Notes: generated by a model from the sequence alone, not told the origin. 59,986 nt of DNA from Gammaproteobacteria bacterium (GCA_026196615.1 JAPHSW010000033.1:1-59986); one strand, 5' to 3'; shown: positions 32,649-41,968, counted from the first letter of the stretch. Translations and numbers: made by a program.

Positions 32649-34691
32649 TTAGAATCTAAAGGCAGCGTTTAGATAATAATAACGACCTGGCTCGTTCATC
32701 ATCATGACATCACCGGAAGCATCACCTAATAAAATTAAGTCTTTATAAGTATTATTGATTGCATAAGTTTTATCAAATACGTTATCAACACCAACAGTGA
32801 CTTCAAAATTCTTAGTTAAATTATGACGTGCTTTTAAATTCATAATGGCATAGCTGTCAATTTTTTGTTCGCCATTATCTTCATCATAATTATCCCAGGT
32901 ATCTGCCGCAATCACTTCTACTTTTGCAGTACCATTCGCCATGTAATCGTAGTTAAGACCCAGATTAAGTTTTGCAGGGGTAATATTGGCCAGGTCTTTA
33001 TCTGTTTGACCTGTTAATGCTTTATCTTTTTTACCACGTTGATAAGCAACTCCAAAATCAAGATAAATTTCATCTGTAAATGAATACATACCGCTTACAT
33101 CAAAGCCATAAATTTTAGCATCAACATTTTCCTGTCTATTCATTGTTTTACTGTCATTGTAATGAATATAATCTTTCAGCCAACTATGGAAAAACTTAGT
33201 TTTAATGGTTAGATTTTCAAAGTTATTTTCTATTCCAAAATCAATCTCATAGTTATCCGTTTTATCTAAATCAGGAGTACCAACCTCCATGCCGCTACTC
33301 ATTTTCCAATAAAGCTCTCTGGCATCAGGGACACGTGATGATTTACCAAGGCCGCCAAAAAGACTGGTTGTATTATTAACTGTATAAGTACCATTGATAA
33401 AACCACTGAAATAATCGTAGTCATTATCTTGTTGTGTGCCATCAGGATTGATTGATACATCATCATACCGAGCACCGACTTTTACAGTAAAATTAGAATA
33501 ACGTTTTTCCAATTCTGCAAAAATTGCAGTATTATCTGTATCAACATCATCGATACTTTTTCTATCAGTAATACCTGATTTCATACCATAACCGATATAC
33601 TTACCATCCCAGTTACGTTTACTATAATCCAGGCCAATACTACCTTCAAAAGTGCTGTCAATATCAAAAGCATTTTTTACTTTAAAGCCATCCATATCAG
33701 TAGTGAGTTTACTAACGACTTCATTATTTGAGTTTGTTGTTGATGACGTTTGTGGTGCAGATGAAGCGATTCTATATTTTGTTGACATAGGATGTGTGAC
33801 ATCTGAGTGATAGTATTGAAAATCCAGTTTTTTGGAGAGTTCACCGAGATTGGTAATTGAATAATCCAAATTTAAAATATTGGAATCATCATATAAAGCA
33901 TCCATTTTACTGGAAGGATAAAGCACATCATCACTTCGATTTGCAGTATAGCTTACTGCCATTTCATGATTATCAATTAAATTGAAATAAAACTTACTCA
34001 TAAATGTTTTTTTATCATAGGCATCCATACCTCTATAGATATCTTTATAGTGCGGATCACCTGCCATTGGAGTAAATGAAGGATTCAACTCATCAATTTG
34101 TTCAGCAAAATCATTGCCATCACCATCTTCATACTGCTCACTGCTTTCTTTAGATACACTGACCAAACCACGAACTTTTTCATTACCGCCTGTTAGAGTC
34201 ATTGCCTGTTTTTGATAGTTCCAACTACCAAAATTAACACTGATTTCACCATGTAAATCTTCTTCAGGTTTTTTGGTTTTAACTTTAACCACACCACTTA
34301 AGGTGCCAAAATTTTCAACATCATAAGGACCTTCAATAATTTCAATGCTTTCAATATTATTAGTTAAAACATGTGAGGTTGGTGGGTCCATCCGGTTAGG
34401 ACAAGCACCATAAACTTTGGCATTATCAATTAAAATATTAATATTGTCTTTATTTTGACCTCTGAGAATAATGTCATTGGCAATACCACTACGTCGAATC
34501 AAAGAAATGTTCGGGACATTTCTAGTGAGTGCATCAGCTAAATCCGCAGATTTAATTTGTTCACCACTGACATCACTAAGCTCAGTGGCTTGGACAGAGA
34601 TGGATGGAATATCAGACTCAGCAAGTGCCTGAAACGAATACATAGAAGCTATAACAGCAATTGATAGCTTTGATAGATGAGATAATTTCAT
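32649..34691 (-). CDS. TonB-dependent receptor, OprC/NosA-like copper receptor
   Basis: A protein of 680 residues with a signal peptide (KLSHLSKLSIAVIASMYSFQALAE), a plug domain (RRSGIANDIILRGQNKDNINILIDNAKVYG, IESIEIIEGPYDVENFGTLSGVV) and a 22-strand barrel ending in YYLNAAFRF, the terminal aromatic that guides outer-membrane assembly. The plug contains CPNRMDPPTS; Cys 97 and Met 101 form CxxxM, and NHEM (His 242, Met 244) forms HxM. This CxxxM/HxM pair is the copper ligand set described for OprC, so copper is the likely substrate. ATG at 34691 is chosen over 34766 because only it gives a normal signal peptide. Confidence 0.8.
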   Translation of the reverse strand: MKLSHLSKLSIAVIASMYSFQALAESDIPSISVQATELSDVSGEQIKSADLADALTRNVPNISLIRRSGIANDIILRGQNKDNINILIDNAKVYGACPNRMDPPTSHVLTNNIESIEIIEGPYDVENFGTLSGVVKVKTKKPEEDLHGEISVNFGSWNYQKQAMTLTGGNEKVRGLVSVSKESSEQYEDGDGNDFAEQIDELNPSFTPMAGDPHYKDIYRGMDAYDKKTFMSKFYFNLIDNHEMAVSYTANRSDDVLYPSSKMDALYDDSNILNLDYSITNLGELSKKLDFQYYHSDVTHPMSTKYRIASSAPQTSSTTNSNNEVVSKLTTDMDGFKVKNAFDIDSTFEGSIGLDYSKRNWDGKYIGYGMKSGITDRKSIDDVDTDNTAIFAELEKRYSNFTVKVGARYDDVSINPDGTQQDNDYDYFSGFINGTYTVNNTTSLFGGLGKSSRVPDARELYWKMSSGMEVGTPDLDKTDNYEIDFGIENNFENLTIKTKFFHSWLKDYIHYNDSKTMNRQENVDAKIYGFDVSGMYSFTDEIYLDFGVAYQRGKKDKALTGQTDKDLANITPAKLNLGLNYDYMANGTAKVEVIAADTWDNYDEDNGEQKIDSYAIMNLKARHNLTKNFEVTVGVDNVFDKTYAINNTYKDLILLGDASGDVMMMNEPGRYYYLNAAFRF

Positions 34692-34919
34692 TACATATAA
34701 CCAGAATATTAAAAAAGAATAATACAGCAATATACGTACCAGATTAGTGATATTACTCGTAAACATAGGGTTATCATAAGACAGTAAACTGACATAATTT
34801 ACTATTGTGTGTGATATGCCTCAAGTGTTGTGTTATATGGCTCATAAGCTGATTTTCTAAGTTAATTTATTTCTACAAATAATGGGGTTTGCAGTGTTAT
34901 TTAATAAAGAAAGTGACTA

Positions 34920-34933
34920 TTGATATCGATCAA
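34920..34933. promoter_or_regulatory. perfect FNR/Anr-type box
   Basis: TTGAT-ATCG-ATCAA matches the FNR consensus TTGAT-N4-ATCAA at every defined position. Its centre lies about 60-70 bp upstream of the likely start of the hydrogenase operon, a class I activation distance, and it could also repress or activate the divergent receptor gene. Confidence 0.75.
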
Positions 34934-34960
34934 TTAATATTGTCAAAAAAAGCTTGAATT

Positions 34961-34990
34961 GTTGACATAATGAGCTATTTTAAATATAGG
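34961..34990 (+). promoter_or_regulatory. sigma-70-type promoter of the group-3 hydrogenase operon
   Basis: TTGACA (34962-34967), 17 bp and TATAGG (34985-34990). An alternative pair is TTGAAT (34954-34959) with TATTTT (34976-34981), which would put the FNR box at about -61.5. The two cannot be separated by eye. Confidence 0.5.
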
Positions 34991-35009
34991 ATCACACGGA
35001 GCTGTGAAA

Positions 35010-36110
35010 ATGAATGCTTATATTACCGACCTTAATCAAATCGAATCCTGGTTTTTCAAACTTGCTGAAAAACAACCGTTTTTTTTGCCAATAAAAACGG
35101 AGGGAATTAATTATCGTTTTGAAAAATTAAATGATGTTCGAGAAAATAATGAGCAGTCTTTTCCTGAGCTACTTTCTTATAAACCTACCTTATTACCCCC
35201 AGGAAAAAATATATTTCCTGATGGAGAAATACTCTTTAGCTATTACAAAGATGAGCAGGGACATTATCAGTTTACTCAAGGTTCAAATATTGAATCTCAG
35301 ATCATTTCAGGTATTAGAGCTTGTGACTTAAAAGGTATTCATTTAATGGATGCTGTATTTTCTGATGGCATAAAAGACATTCATTATTTACAACGTCGAG
35401 AAAAAACTCACATTATTGCTTTTAACTGTATGACGCCCTGTGATGAGCATTGTTTTTGTGAGGCAGCAGGTTCTCTGGATTTTCAAACTGGCGCAGATAT
35501 TTTCATTACTCCTCTTGTTGAGGAAAATAAATTTTTACTTGAGGCACAAAGCTCAATAGGTATAGAACTGATAAAAACTTTGACTGCCAGTGAATGTTTA
35601 AATCCTGTTGAATTAAAAGAACAGGCTTTGTCTAGTCGACCTGCGCCCTTTGGTCGTCAGTTTGTAGAGCCTATTGAGCAAGTCTCAAAAATAATTCATC
35701 AATACGATGCAGATAAAGTTTATCAACAATATGCTGAACGTTGTTTTTCATGTGGGACCTGTAATTTAGTGTGTCCAACTTGTTATTGTTTTGAAACAAA
35801 AGATGAGTTTGAACTGGGGAATGATTTAAGTCAGGGGAGAGGAACCAAGAGTCGTCATTGGGATGCTTGTCTTAATCCTGGTTTTGCTGAAGTAGCTGGA
35901 GGGCATAATTTCAGAGCAGATCCTGCTGCTCGTCAACGTCATCGTGTCAGAAGAAAATTTGATTATTTGCCACAACGGTTTGAACAGACGTTTTGTACTG
36001 GCTGTGGTCGATGTGGACGTCAATGTACAACAGATATTGATATTTTTGATATTGTTAATGATGTGTGCAGTTCTGTCTCAGAAACAGTTGCTCAGGAGTT
36101 GGATAAATGA
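35010..36110 (+). CDS. hydB: group-3b-type [NiFe] hydrogenase beta (Fe-S) subunit
   Basis: A protein of 366 residues similar to the beta subunit of cytoplasmic sulfhydrogenase-type enzymes. The N-terminal part has GIRACDLKGIHLMD and FNCMTPCDEHCFCE (the latter a Cys cluster near 140), and the C-terminal part two [4Fe-4S] motifs, CFSCGTCNLVCPTCYC (about 245-260) and CTGCGRCGRQC (about 330-340). It passes electrons between the small subunit and the flavin subunit. ATG at 35010 is chosen over an in-frame GTG at 35004 because GGAG lies 8 nt before it. First gene of the operon; its stop overlaps the next start (ATGA). Confidence 0.85.
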   Translation: MNAYITDLNQIESWFFKLAEKQPFFLPIKTEGINYRFEKLNDVRENNEQSFPELLSYKPTLLPPGKNIFPDGEILFSYYKDEQGHYQFTQGSNIESQIISGIRACDLKGIHLMDAVFSDGIKDIHYLQRREKTHIIAFNCMTPCDEHCFCEAAGSLDFQTGADIFITPLVEENKFLLEAQSSIGIELIKTLTASECLNPVELKEQALSSRPAPFGRQFVEPIEQVSKIIHQYDADKVYQQYAERCFSCGTCNLVCPTCYCFETKDEFELGNDLSQGRGTKSRHWDACLNPGFAEVAGGHNFRADPAARQRHRVRRKFDYLPQRFEQTFCTGCGRCGRQCTTDIDIFDIVNDVCSSVSETVAQELDK

Positions 36111-36967
36111 ATGCCCCCATGAATCAATCTGTGGGTAACAATCCTTATATCCCCATGATGGCAGAAATACAATGTGTTGAGCCTCTGACTGAACGTGAAA
36201 CATTATTTCGAGTTCTATTACCAGAACCACTGAATCATCGGCCTGGACAATTTGTTATGGTGGGGTTACCAGGTATTGGTGAGTGTGCGATATCCATCAG
36301 CAGTGGGCCTGATAGTGGACGAACATTGGAGATGGTGATCCGTAAGGCTGGGAATGTGACAGGGGTTTTACATCAGTTAAAAAAAAGGGACTTCATGGGG
36401 ATCAGAGGGCCTTTTGGTTCAGGGTTTGATTTAAATGATTTCCGGTTAGATAAAGGAAATAAGGACATTGTTATCATTGCTGGTGGTTTAGGTCTAGTAC
36501 CTCTTCGTTCTCTTATTATTCCTATTATGGATAATAAGTCAGATTATGGTCGAGTACATCTGATTATTGGTTCAAGGACACCCAAAGAAGCGCTATTCAG
36601 ACAACAAATCCAACAATGGAAACAGTTACCTGACTGTCGAATTACAGAATTAGTGGATGATGTGGATTTTCAAGATTGGGATGGTGAGGTCGGTTTAGTG
36701 ACTGAGCCTATTCATAAATTACAACTGGATGAAAAAAATACCCAATTAGTTTTATGTGGTCCTCCTGTTATGTATAAATTTGTTCTTATGGAAATAAAAA
36801 TGAATTTCAATATTCCAGATGAAAAGATTTTTGTTGATTTGGAGCGTCGAATGCGCTGCGGTTTGGGTAAGTGTGGGCATTGCCAAATCAATCATGTGTA
36901 TTGCTGTAAAGATGGTCCTGTTTTTCGTTATTCGCGGTTAAACGATCTTCCTGAAGCGCTGGGGTAA
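36107..36967 (+). CDS. hydG: group-3b-type [NiFe] hydrogenase gamma (FAD/NAD(P)H) subunit
   Basis: A protein of 286 residues of the ferredoxin-reductase/dihydroorotate-dehydrogenase electron-transfer family: RPGQFVMVGLPGIGECAISIS (FAD), IIAGGLGLVPLRSLI and LIIGSRTPKEALF (nucleotide binding), LCGPPVMYKFVLMEI, and a terminal [2Fe-2S] site MRCGLGKCGHCQINHVYCCKDGP. It lets the enzyme exchange electrons with NAD(P). Overlaps the beta gene by 4 nt. Confidence 0.88.
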   Translation: MNAPMNQSVGNNPYIPMMAEIQCVEPLTERETLFRVLLPEPLNHRPGQFVMVGLPGIGECAISISSGPDSGRTLEMVIRKAGNVTGVLHQLKKRDFMGIRGPFGSGFDLNDFRLDKGNKDIVIIAGGLGLVPLRSLIIPIMDNKSDYGRVHLIIGSRTPKEALFRQQIQQWKQLPDCRITELVDDVDFQDWDGEVGLVTEPIHKLQLDEKNTQLVLCGPPVMYKFVLMEIKMNFNIPDEKIFVDLERRMRCGLGKCGHCQINHVYCCKDGPVFRYSRLNDLPEALG

Positions 36968-36972
36968 AGTTG

Positions 36973-37746
36973 ATGAAACCAAAAATTGCCTTTTTTGATT
37001 TTGCCAGTTGTGAGGGATGTCAGCTTGCCTTACTAAACTGTGAAGATATTTTACTTGAGTTATTGGAACTGGTTGATTTGGTTGAATTCAGAGAAGCTAT
37101 TTCAGAAAAGAGTGCACGTTATGATATTGCTTTTATTGAAGGCAGTATTCACAGAGAAGAAGACAGTAAACGTTTGCTTGATATCCGTTCCCGTAGTCAG
37201 TTTTTAGTTGCTCTGGGAGCATGTGCCTGTAATGGCAATGTTCAGGCTCGATCAAATTTTATTGCCCCTGCTGAAAATTATAAACTGGTTTATGGAGAAG
37301 AAGCACGTAACCGTGTTCAGATAGATAAAAACTATTGGCCATTATGGGCACATACTCGTGTTCGTTCAGTTGAAGAGATTGTTAAAGTGGATTATCAATT
37401 ACGTGGTTGTCCTATGTCAGCAAATGAATTTTTACACTTAGTTAAAGCGCTGCTCAGTGGTCAAATACCTCATTTTCCTGAAAATGCAGTTTGTGTGGAA
37501 TGTAAACGTCATGGAAATGAATGTGTATTTGATAAAGGGTTGAGTTGTTTGGGGCCCATTGCTTATGGTGGTTGTGATGCGATTTGTGTGAATAACGGTC
37601 ATGTGTGTGATGCGTGTCGTGGCTTACTCCCTTATGCCAATGTAGAAGCACATAATAACTTAATGCTAAGTAAAGGTATTTCTAAAGAAGCCATTAAGAG
37701 CCGCTATCGAATGTTTTGCAGTGCAGAAAAAATGAGTCAAACTTGA
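36973..37746 (+). CDS. hydD: group-3b-type [NiFe] hydrogenase small (delta) subunit
   Basis: A protein of 257 residues without export signal. CEGC (Cys 13 and Cys 16) at the N-terminus is the proximal cluster motif (CxxC), followed by ALGACACNGNVQ and LRGCPMSANEFL, and three further Cys groups (CVECKRHGNECVF, CLGPIAYGGCDAIC, CDACRG) for distal clusters. ATG at 36973 is preferred to an in-frame TTG one codon upstream. It lies 5 bp after the flavin subunit. Confidence 0.87.
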   Translation: MKPKIAFFDFASCEGCQLALLNCEDILLELLELVDLVEFREAISEKSARYDIAFIEGSIHREEDSKRLLDIRSRSQFLVALGACACNGNVQARSNFIAPAENYKLVYGEEARNRVQIDKNYWPLWAHTRVRSVEEIVKVDYQLRGCPMSANEFLHLVKALLSGQIPHFPENAVCVECKRHGNECVFDKGLSCLGPIAYGGCDAICVNNGHVCDACRGLLPYANVEAHNNLMLSKGISKEAIKSRYRMFCSAEKMSQT

Positions 37747-37761
37747 TTGTGAGCATGAATA

Positions 37762-39075
37762 ATGACAATGAATACTAATTTAAATAAGACAATGCACATC
37801 AAAATTGACCATGTAACTCGACTGGAAGGGCATGGCAGTATTCTTATTGATGTTGAAAAAGGCAGAGTTGAAAATCTAAAATTAGAAATTGTTGAAGCCA
37901 ATCGTTTTTTTGAAAATTTGGTTAAAGGTGTGCCTCCTCATGATGTGCCACAAGTGGTGAGTCGTATTTGTGGTATTTGTTGTGTCGGGCATCAATTGGC
38001 GGCGATTAAAGCGGTTGAAAATGCTCTTAATTTATCTACCAGTCCTCAAACGCGATTATTGAGAGTGTTATTAAATGAATCTCAGTTTCTTCAAAGTCAT
38101 GCATTACATCTTTATTTTTTGGCGATCCCTGATTATGTTGGTGTAAAAAGTATTTTACCTCTGGCTGGTTCTCATCCTGAACTGATAAAAAAAGCACTGA
38201 AACTCAAAAAATTAGCGAATGATTTTACGACTATTCTAGGTGGCAGGGCATTACACCCAGTGATGCCAACCTTAATTGGCTGGAGAAAATTACCCGATAA
38301 AAACAAATTGGAATTGTTACTAGAACGCTTGCATGAGTCAGTGAAAGATATAGAAGAAATGGTGGATTTTATTAGTCAATTAAAATTACCTGATTATGAG
38401 CGAGAAACAGAATATGTCAGTTTAAAGCATCCGGATGAATATGCTTTATATGAAGGTGAAATATACAGTTCAGATACAAAAAAATCAGTGCCAGAATCAG
38501 ATTATCGTCAGGTAACCAATGAATTTACTGTCGCTCATTCAACATCAAAATGGTCTCGTTGGAATCGAGAGTCTTATATGGTGGGTGCGCTTGCAAGAGT
38601 AAATAATAATTTTTCACAATTACATCCAAAAGCTAAAGAGGTTGCTAATGAGTTGGATATAAAAATTCCCTGTTACAACCCTTATAAAAATAACCTGGCG
38701 CAAATGATTGAGATTGTACATTGTACTCATCACTGTATAGAAATTTTAGAAGAATTACTGTCTCAGGATTTACATATGGAAGATCTCACTTACCAATCAG
38801 CCGAAGGTATTGGGTGCAGTGCTATTGAAGTACCAAGGGGTATTTTATTTCATGAATATGGTTTTGATAATAATGGCGTTTGTAACCATGCGGATGCTGT
38901 GATACCAACCAGTCAGAATATCAACAATATTGAACGAGATATGCAGAAATTTGTACCGCAAATGTTGCCTGATATGGAGAAAGAGGCCTTAGCATCTCAT
39001 ATGGAAATGCTATTGCGAGCCTATGATCCCTGTATTTCCTGCTCAGTTCATATGCTGGATGTTCAGTTTGTATAA
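37762..39075 (+). CDS. hydA: group-3b-type [NiFe] hydrogenase large (alpha) subunit
   Basis: A protein of 437 residues with both nickel-ligand motifs: RICGICCVGH (68-77; Cys 70, Cys 73) and DPCISCSVH (422-430; Cys 424, Cys 427). The maturation protease would cut after His 430 and remove MLDVQFV. The size and the hydB-G-D-A gene order match cytoplasmic bidirectional group 3b enzymes, sometimes called sulfhydrogenases. A second ATG lies 3 codons in. The protease gene overlaps its 3' end. Confidence 0.92.
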   Translation: MTMNTNLNKTMHIKIDHVTRLEGHGSILIDVEKGRVENLKLEIVEANRFFENLVKGVPPHDVPQVVSRICGICCVGHQLAAIKAVENALNLSTSPQTRLLRVLLNESQFLQSHALHLYFLAIPDYVGVKSILPLAGSHPELIKKALKLKKLANDFTTILGGRALHPVMPTLIGWRKLPDKNKLELLLERLHESVKDIEEMVDFISQLKLPDYERETEYVSLKHPDEYALYEGEIYSSDTKKSVPESDYRQVTNEFTVAHSTSKWSRWNRESYMVGALARVNNNFSQLHPKAKEVANELDIKIPCYNPYKNNLAQMIEIVHCTHHCIEILEELLSQDLHMEDLTYQSAEGIGCSAIEVPRGILFHEYGFDNNGVCNHADAVIPTSQNINNIERDMQKFVPQMLPDMEKEALASHMEMLLRAYDPCISCSVHMLDVQFV

Positions 39076-39556
39076 AGGCTTGACTAAGCCTTTGATAACA
39101 CTAGTTGCCATTGGTAATCGTTATATGGGTGATGATGGTATTGGCATTGCTATTCTTGATGATATTAAGGAGCGACTTTCTGAGGATATAGCTGTTCTTG
39201 CCTGGGAAAGTAAAGATGCATTATCCGTTGCTTCAGAATTATTAGAAATTCAGACACCTATTGTCATTGTTGATTGTGCTGATATGGGAATCAATGCAGG
39301 TGATTTTAAATGGTTCAAACAATCTGAATGTTCACTGGAACAACACCATAATGTAATATCAACTCATGGGTTTGGTTTTTCCGATGCTTTGGTTCTGGCA
39401 GAAACTCTGGGCTTTAAACAGGAACTCTATTTCTTTGCAATACAACCAGAACAAATTGATTTTAAACAGGGACTGAGTAAGCTTTTAAAAAAAAATATTG
39501 ATGTAATGACGCAGTCATTACTGGAGCACTTAGATAAATTAAAGACACGGCTTTGA
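39059..39556 (+). CDS. [NiFe] hydrogenase maturation protease (group-3 partner)
   Basis: A protein of about 165 residues of the HyaD/HycI family: ITLVAIGNRYMGDDGIGIAILDDI (N-terminal Gly-Asn and the Asp/Glu nickel-sensing position), IVIVDCADMGINAGDFKW (second metal Asp) and STHGFGFSDALVLAE (metal His). It removes the C-terminal peptide of the adjacent large subunit. The start is ambiguous; ATG at 39059, inside the end of hydA, leaves a family-like N-terminus, whereas the frame extends to 39023. No good ribosome site is visible for either. Confidence 0.8.
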   Translation: MFSLYKGLTKPLITLVAIGNRYMGDDGIGIAILDDIKERLSEDIAVLAWESKDALSVASELLEIQTPIVIVDCADMGINAGDFKWFKQSECSLEQHHNVISTHGFGFSDALVLAETLGFKQELYFFAIQPEQIDFKQGLSKLLKKNIDVMTQSLLEHLDKLKTRL

Positions 39557-39609
39557 CCTGCTCTTTTGAACTATATTTTAATCTTTTACTTAACCCGACA
39601 TAAAGAGCG

Positions 39610-41109
39610 ATGATTGTGTTATCAAATAGATTAATAAAAAATTTTTCAGAAAGGCTATCAAAAAAGTCATCTGATAATATTATCTACTGTATTCAGGATG
39701 TACATGTCAAAGAGTTAGTCAAACGATTAAATTGGTCTGTAAAAATTCGTTGGTACTATATTGCTATTAGTACATTTTTAATTGCATTATCATATCTTAT
39801 TATTGATCAAGAAATCGAAAAACAAACGATTAATTTAAATTTTCAGTATTTATTAATTGCTAATGTTTTTCTATTTTGCTGCAATTTAATTTATCAATAC
39901 CAACTGCGTGATAGTTCTGAGCAATGCCTTGGTACTTTTGATTTACGCTACTATCTCCTTTGGCAGATTGTTGCAGATTATTTAGCTTTGACATTAGTTA
40001 TTTATGCTCTTGGCAGTATTGAGACGCCCATTATTCTTATGATCATTCCAAATACAATTCTAGCCACATTATTTTTTATGCCCAGGCAAAGTTTATTGAT
40101 TGCATTGTCTGGTTTGGTCGTAGTGATTAGTCCTCTTGTTTTGGAATATTTTCAGTTAATTCCAATGATCTCAATTTTTAATAATACATTTAAAACGCTT
40201 ATTTTTTCTAACCCTTATATTTTATTTGGCTATGTTTTTATATTATTTTCCTGTGTTATTTTCTGTTGGTATCTATTGTGTAGTATTACATCAAGGCTCA
40301 TAAAAAATGAACTGGAATTAGAGCGTAGTTATCAGGATATGATTAAGCTGGATGAGGAAAAATCACATGCAACTCTTCGCAGTACTCATGAGTTGAAGGC
40401 ACCATTAGCAGCGATTAAAAATTATGTTTATACCATGAATGAAGGTTATGCTGGAGAAATAAATGATAATGTTCTAAAAATAATTAATAGAATTGGAAAG
40501 CGTTGTGATTACTTGCTAAATAATGTTACAGATATTATTAAACTAGGCAATCTGAAATCTTATGTGGTATTAGATGTTCGATCAGATAAAGACAATGCAA
40601 ACCAGGAACATGCACAATTTTATCCTATCAATATTGAAGACTATATCAATGATTTTATTATTAAAAATAAGAATTTAACTTATGAAAAAAATATTACAGT
40701 AACGATAAAGAATGAAGTGTCCAATGAGTGTACAGATAGTGATAAATTTATAATGGCAAATGATGAGAATCTACAACTCATTTTTAATAACTTATTCAGT
40801 AATGCTATTAATTATTCTCATGCGAATGGCATCATTGATATTATTTTAAAAGACTATGAAAATATTTTCTGTGTCAGTATTGTCGATCAAGGGATAGGTA
40901 TTGAAGAAACACAGCTTAATAAAGTGTTTGAAGAGCATTATCGAACAAATAATGCCGCTCAATTTTATGAAGGTGGGACAGGTTTAGGTTTATCTATTGT
41001 CAAAATTTGCAGCCAAATACTCGGTGCAAATATTAATATCAAAAGTGTTTTTAATGAAGGAACCAGCGTGACTATTTGCTTCAAGGCAGGAGAAAATTCT
41101 TATGAGTAA
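39610..41109 (+). CDS. membrane sensor histidine kinase
   Basis: A protein of 499 residues: a cytosolic start, six hydrophobic helices between about 45 and 230 (YYIAISTFLIALSYLII, LLIANVFLFCCNLIY, VADYLALTLVIYALG, IILMIIPNTILATLFF, LIALSGLVVVISPLV, ILFGYVFILFSCVIFCW), then HisKA with STHELKAPLAAI (His about 260) and a HATPase with NLFSNAINYS, DQGIGI and GGTGLGLSIV. No periplasmic sensor domain, so it may sense through its membrane part. It follows the hydrogenase protease by 53 bp and is coupled by 8 nt to a single receiver; the signal may be H2 or redox, but this is only inferred from position. Confidence 0.87.
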   Translation: MIVLSNRLIKNFSERLSKKSSDNIIYCIQDVHVKELVKRLNWSVKIRWYYIAISTFLIALSYLIIDQEIEKQTINLNFQYLLIANVFLFCCNLIYQYQLRDSSEQCLGTFDLRYYLLWQIVADYLALTLVIYALGSIETPIILMIIPNTILATLFFMPRQSLLIALSGLVVVISPLVLEYFQLIPMISIFNNTFKTLIFSNPYILFGYVFILFSCVIFCWYLLCSITSRLIKNELELERSYQDMIKLDEEKSHATLRSTHELKAPLAAIKNYVYTMNEGYAGEINDNVLKIINRIGKRCDYLLNNVTDIIKLGNLKSYVVLDVRSDKDNANQEHAQFYPINIEDYINDFIIKNKNLTYEKNITVTIKNEVSNECTDSDKFIMANDENLQLIFNNLFSNAINYSHANGIIDIILKDYENIFCVSIVDQGIGIEETQLNKVFEEHYRTNNAAQFYEGGTGLGLSIVKICSQILGANINIKSVFNEGTSVTICFKAGENSYE

Positions 41110-41497
41110 GATAATGATAATTGATGATGATCGGGATATTATTGATAGTATTAGTATGATACTGGAAGCAAACGATTTTACTGTTGTTTCGAAAATGGAT
41201 ACCAATAATCTTATTACTGAGATTGAGTCCGAAAATCCAGATCTTATTTTATTGGATATTGTGTTTCCAGAAGATGCACAGGCAGGTTTTAAAGCGGCTA
41301 GAAAAATTGCTTCAGAAGAGACAATAAAAAAAATCCCCATTTTGGTTTTAAGTGCTGTTAATCAATTAAATAATTTAGGTTTTAGCTTTACAGAAAATGA
41401 TATCAGTAATGATTTCATGCCAGTTAATGGATTTATTGAAAAGCCAGTAAAACCAGATGTACTACTTGAAAAGATTAAATCTTTGGGTATTTCCTGA
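41102..41497 (+). CDS. single-domain response regulator
   Basis: A protein of 131 residues consisting only of a receiver: IDDDRDIID at the acidic pocket, phosphorylatable Asp in LILLDIVFPED (about residue 56), LVLSAV and Lys in IEKPVKPD. The loop after the Asp is longer than usual (VFPEDAQAGFKAARKIASEE). With no output domain it must act by protein contact or feed a phosphorelay. It overlaps the kinase gene by 8 nt. Confidence 0.9.
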   Translation: MSKIMIIDDDRDIIDSISMILEANDFTVVSKMDTNNLITEIESENPDLILLDIVFPEDAQAGFKAARKIASEETIKKIPILVLSAVNQLNNLGFSFTENDISNDFMPVNGFIEKPVKPDVLLEKIKSLGIS

Positions 41498-41527
41498 ATA
41501 TTTATATAAAGGATTTAAATCTATTTA

Positions 41528-41968
41528 TTAGGGAAGCCGAGCTAATAAAAGAGTATCACTTTTATTCTGAGTTTGTAGTGCAATTAAATCATAAGAAAGC
41601 TCATTAATTTCAGCGTCAACTGCCAGAAGTTTTTCTTTATCTTGTTCAAGTTCATTCTTTTTAAAGGCTGCGTAGAGTAATCCTCCTGGGATGATAATGG
41701 TAATCAATGCATCTCCAATATTTAACGCTTTTTCAGTGACTTGTTTTAAAAGTTTATTCTGATACTGTATGTAATTATCTCTTAAATTTTCTACCTTCTC
41801 TGCAAGTAAAATTGTATCAATTTTTGGAAGATCAAATACTAACTCACTCTCATTTATTATTCTTGTATGAATAATTGTTTCATCAGCATTGCAATACGAT
41901 GTGACAAATAAATTGAATATGAGAATGTAAAATAAAAATAGCTTAGAATTCCTTGTGAAAAAACTCAT
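41528..41968 (-). CDS. exported protein of unknown function behind a c-di-GMP riboswitch
   Basis: A protein of 146 residues with a signal peptide or anchor (LFLFYILIFNLFVTSYCNAD), an extracytoplasmic part with a coiled-coil-like stretch (VENLRDNYIQYQNKLLKQVTEKA), a second hydrophobic segment (DALITIIIPGGLLYAAF) and a second helical stretch (ELEQDKEKLLAVDAEINELSYDLIALQTQ). I do not recognise the family; the layout suggests a membrane-associated helical protein. AAGGAG lies 5 nt before the ATG. The GEMM-type riboswitch about 130 nt upstream suggests a role in attachment, matrix or motility. Confidence 0.7.
   Translation of the reverse strand: MSFFTRNSKLFLFYILIFNLFVTSYCNADETIIHTRIINESELVFDLPKIDTILLAEKVENLRDNYIQYQNKLLKQVTEKALNIGDALITIIIPGGLLYAAFKKNELEQDKEKLLAVDAEINELSYDLIALQTQNKSDTLLLARLP

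Larger units (their letters stand above)
34692..35009. other. divergent control region, receptor and hydrogenase operon
   Basis: This 318-bp region serves the receptor (minus) and the group-3 hydrogenase operon (plus). It contains the FNR-type box and the promoter listed separately. I saw no cobalamin or other riboswitch and no clear Fur box at the receptor side. Confidence 0.5.

Noticed and set aside
32649-34691. iron-siderophore receptor
   Set aside because: The CPNRMDPPTS block and HxM fit OprC-type copper receptors and no Fur box lies at its promoter.
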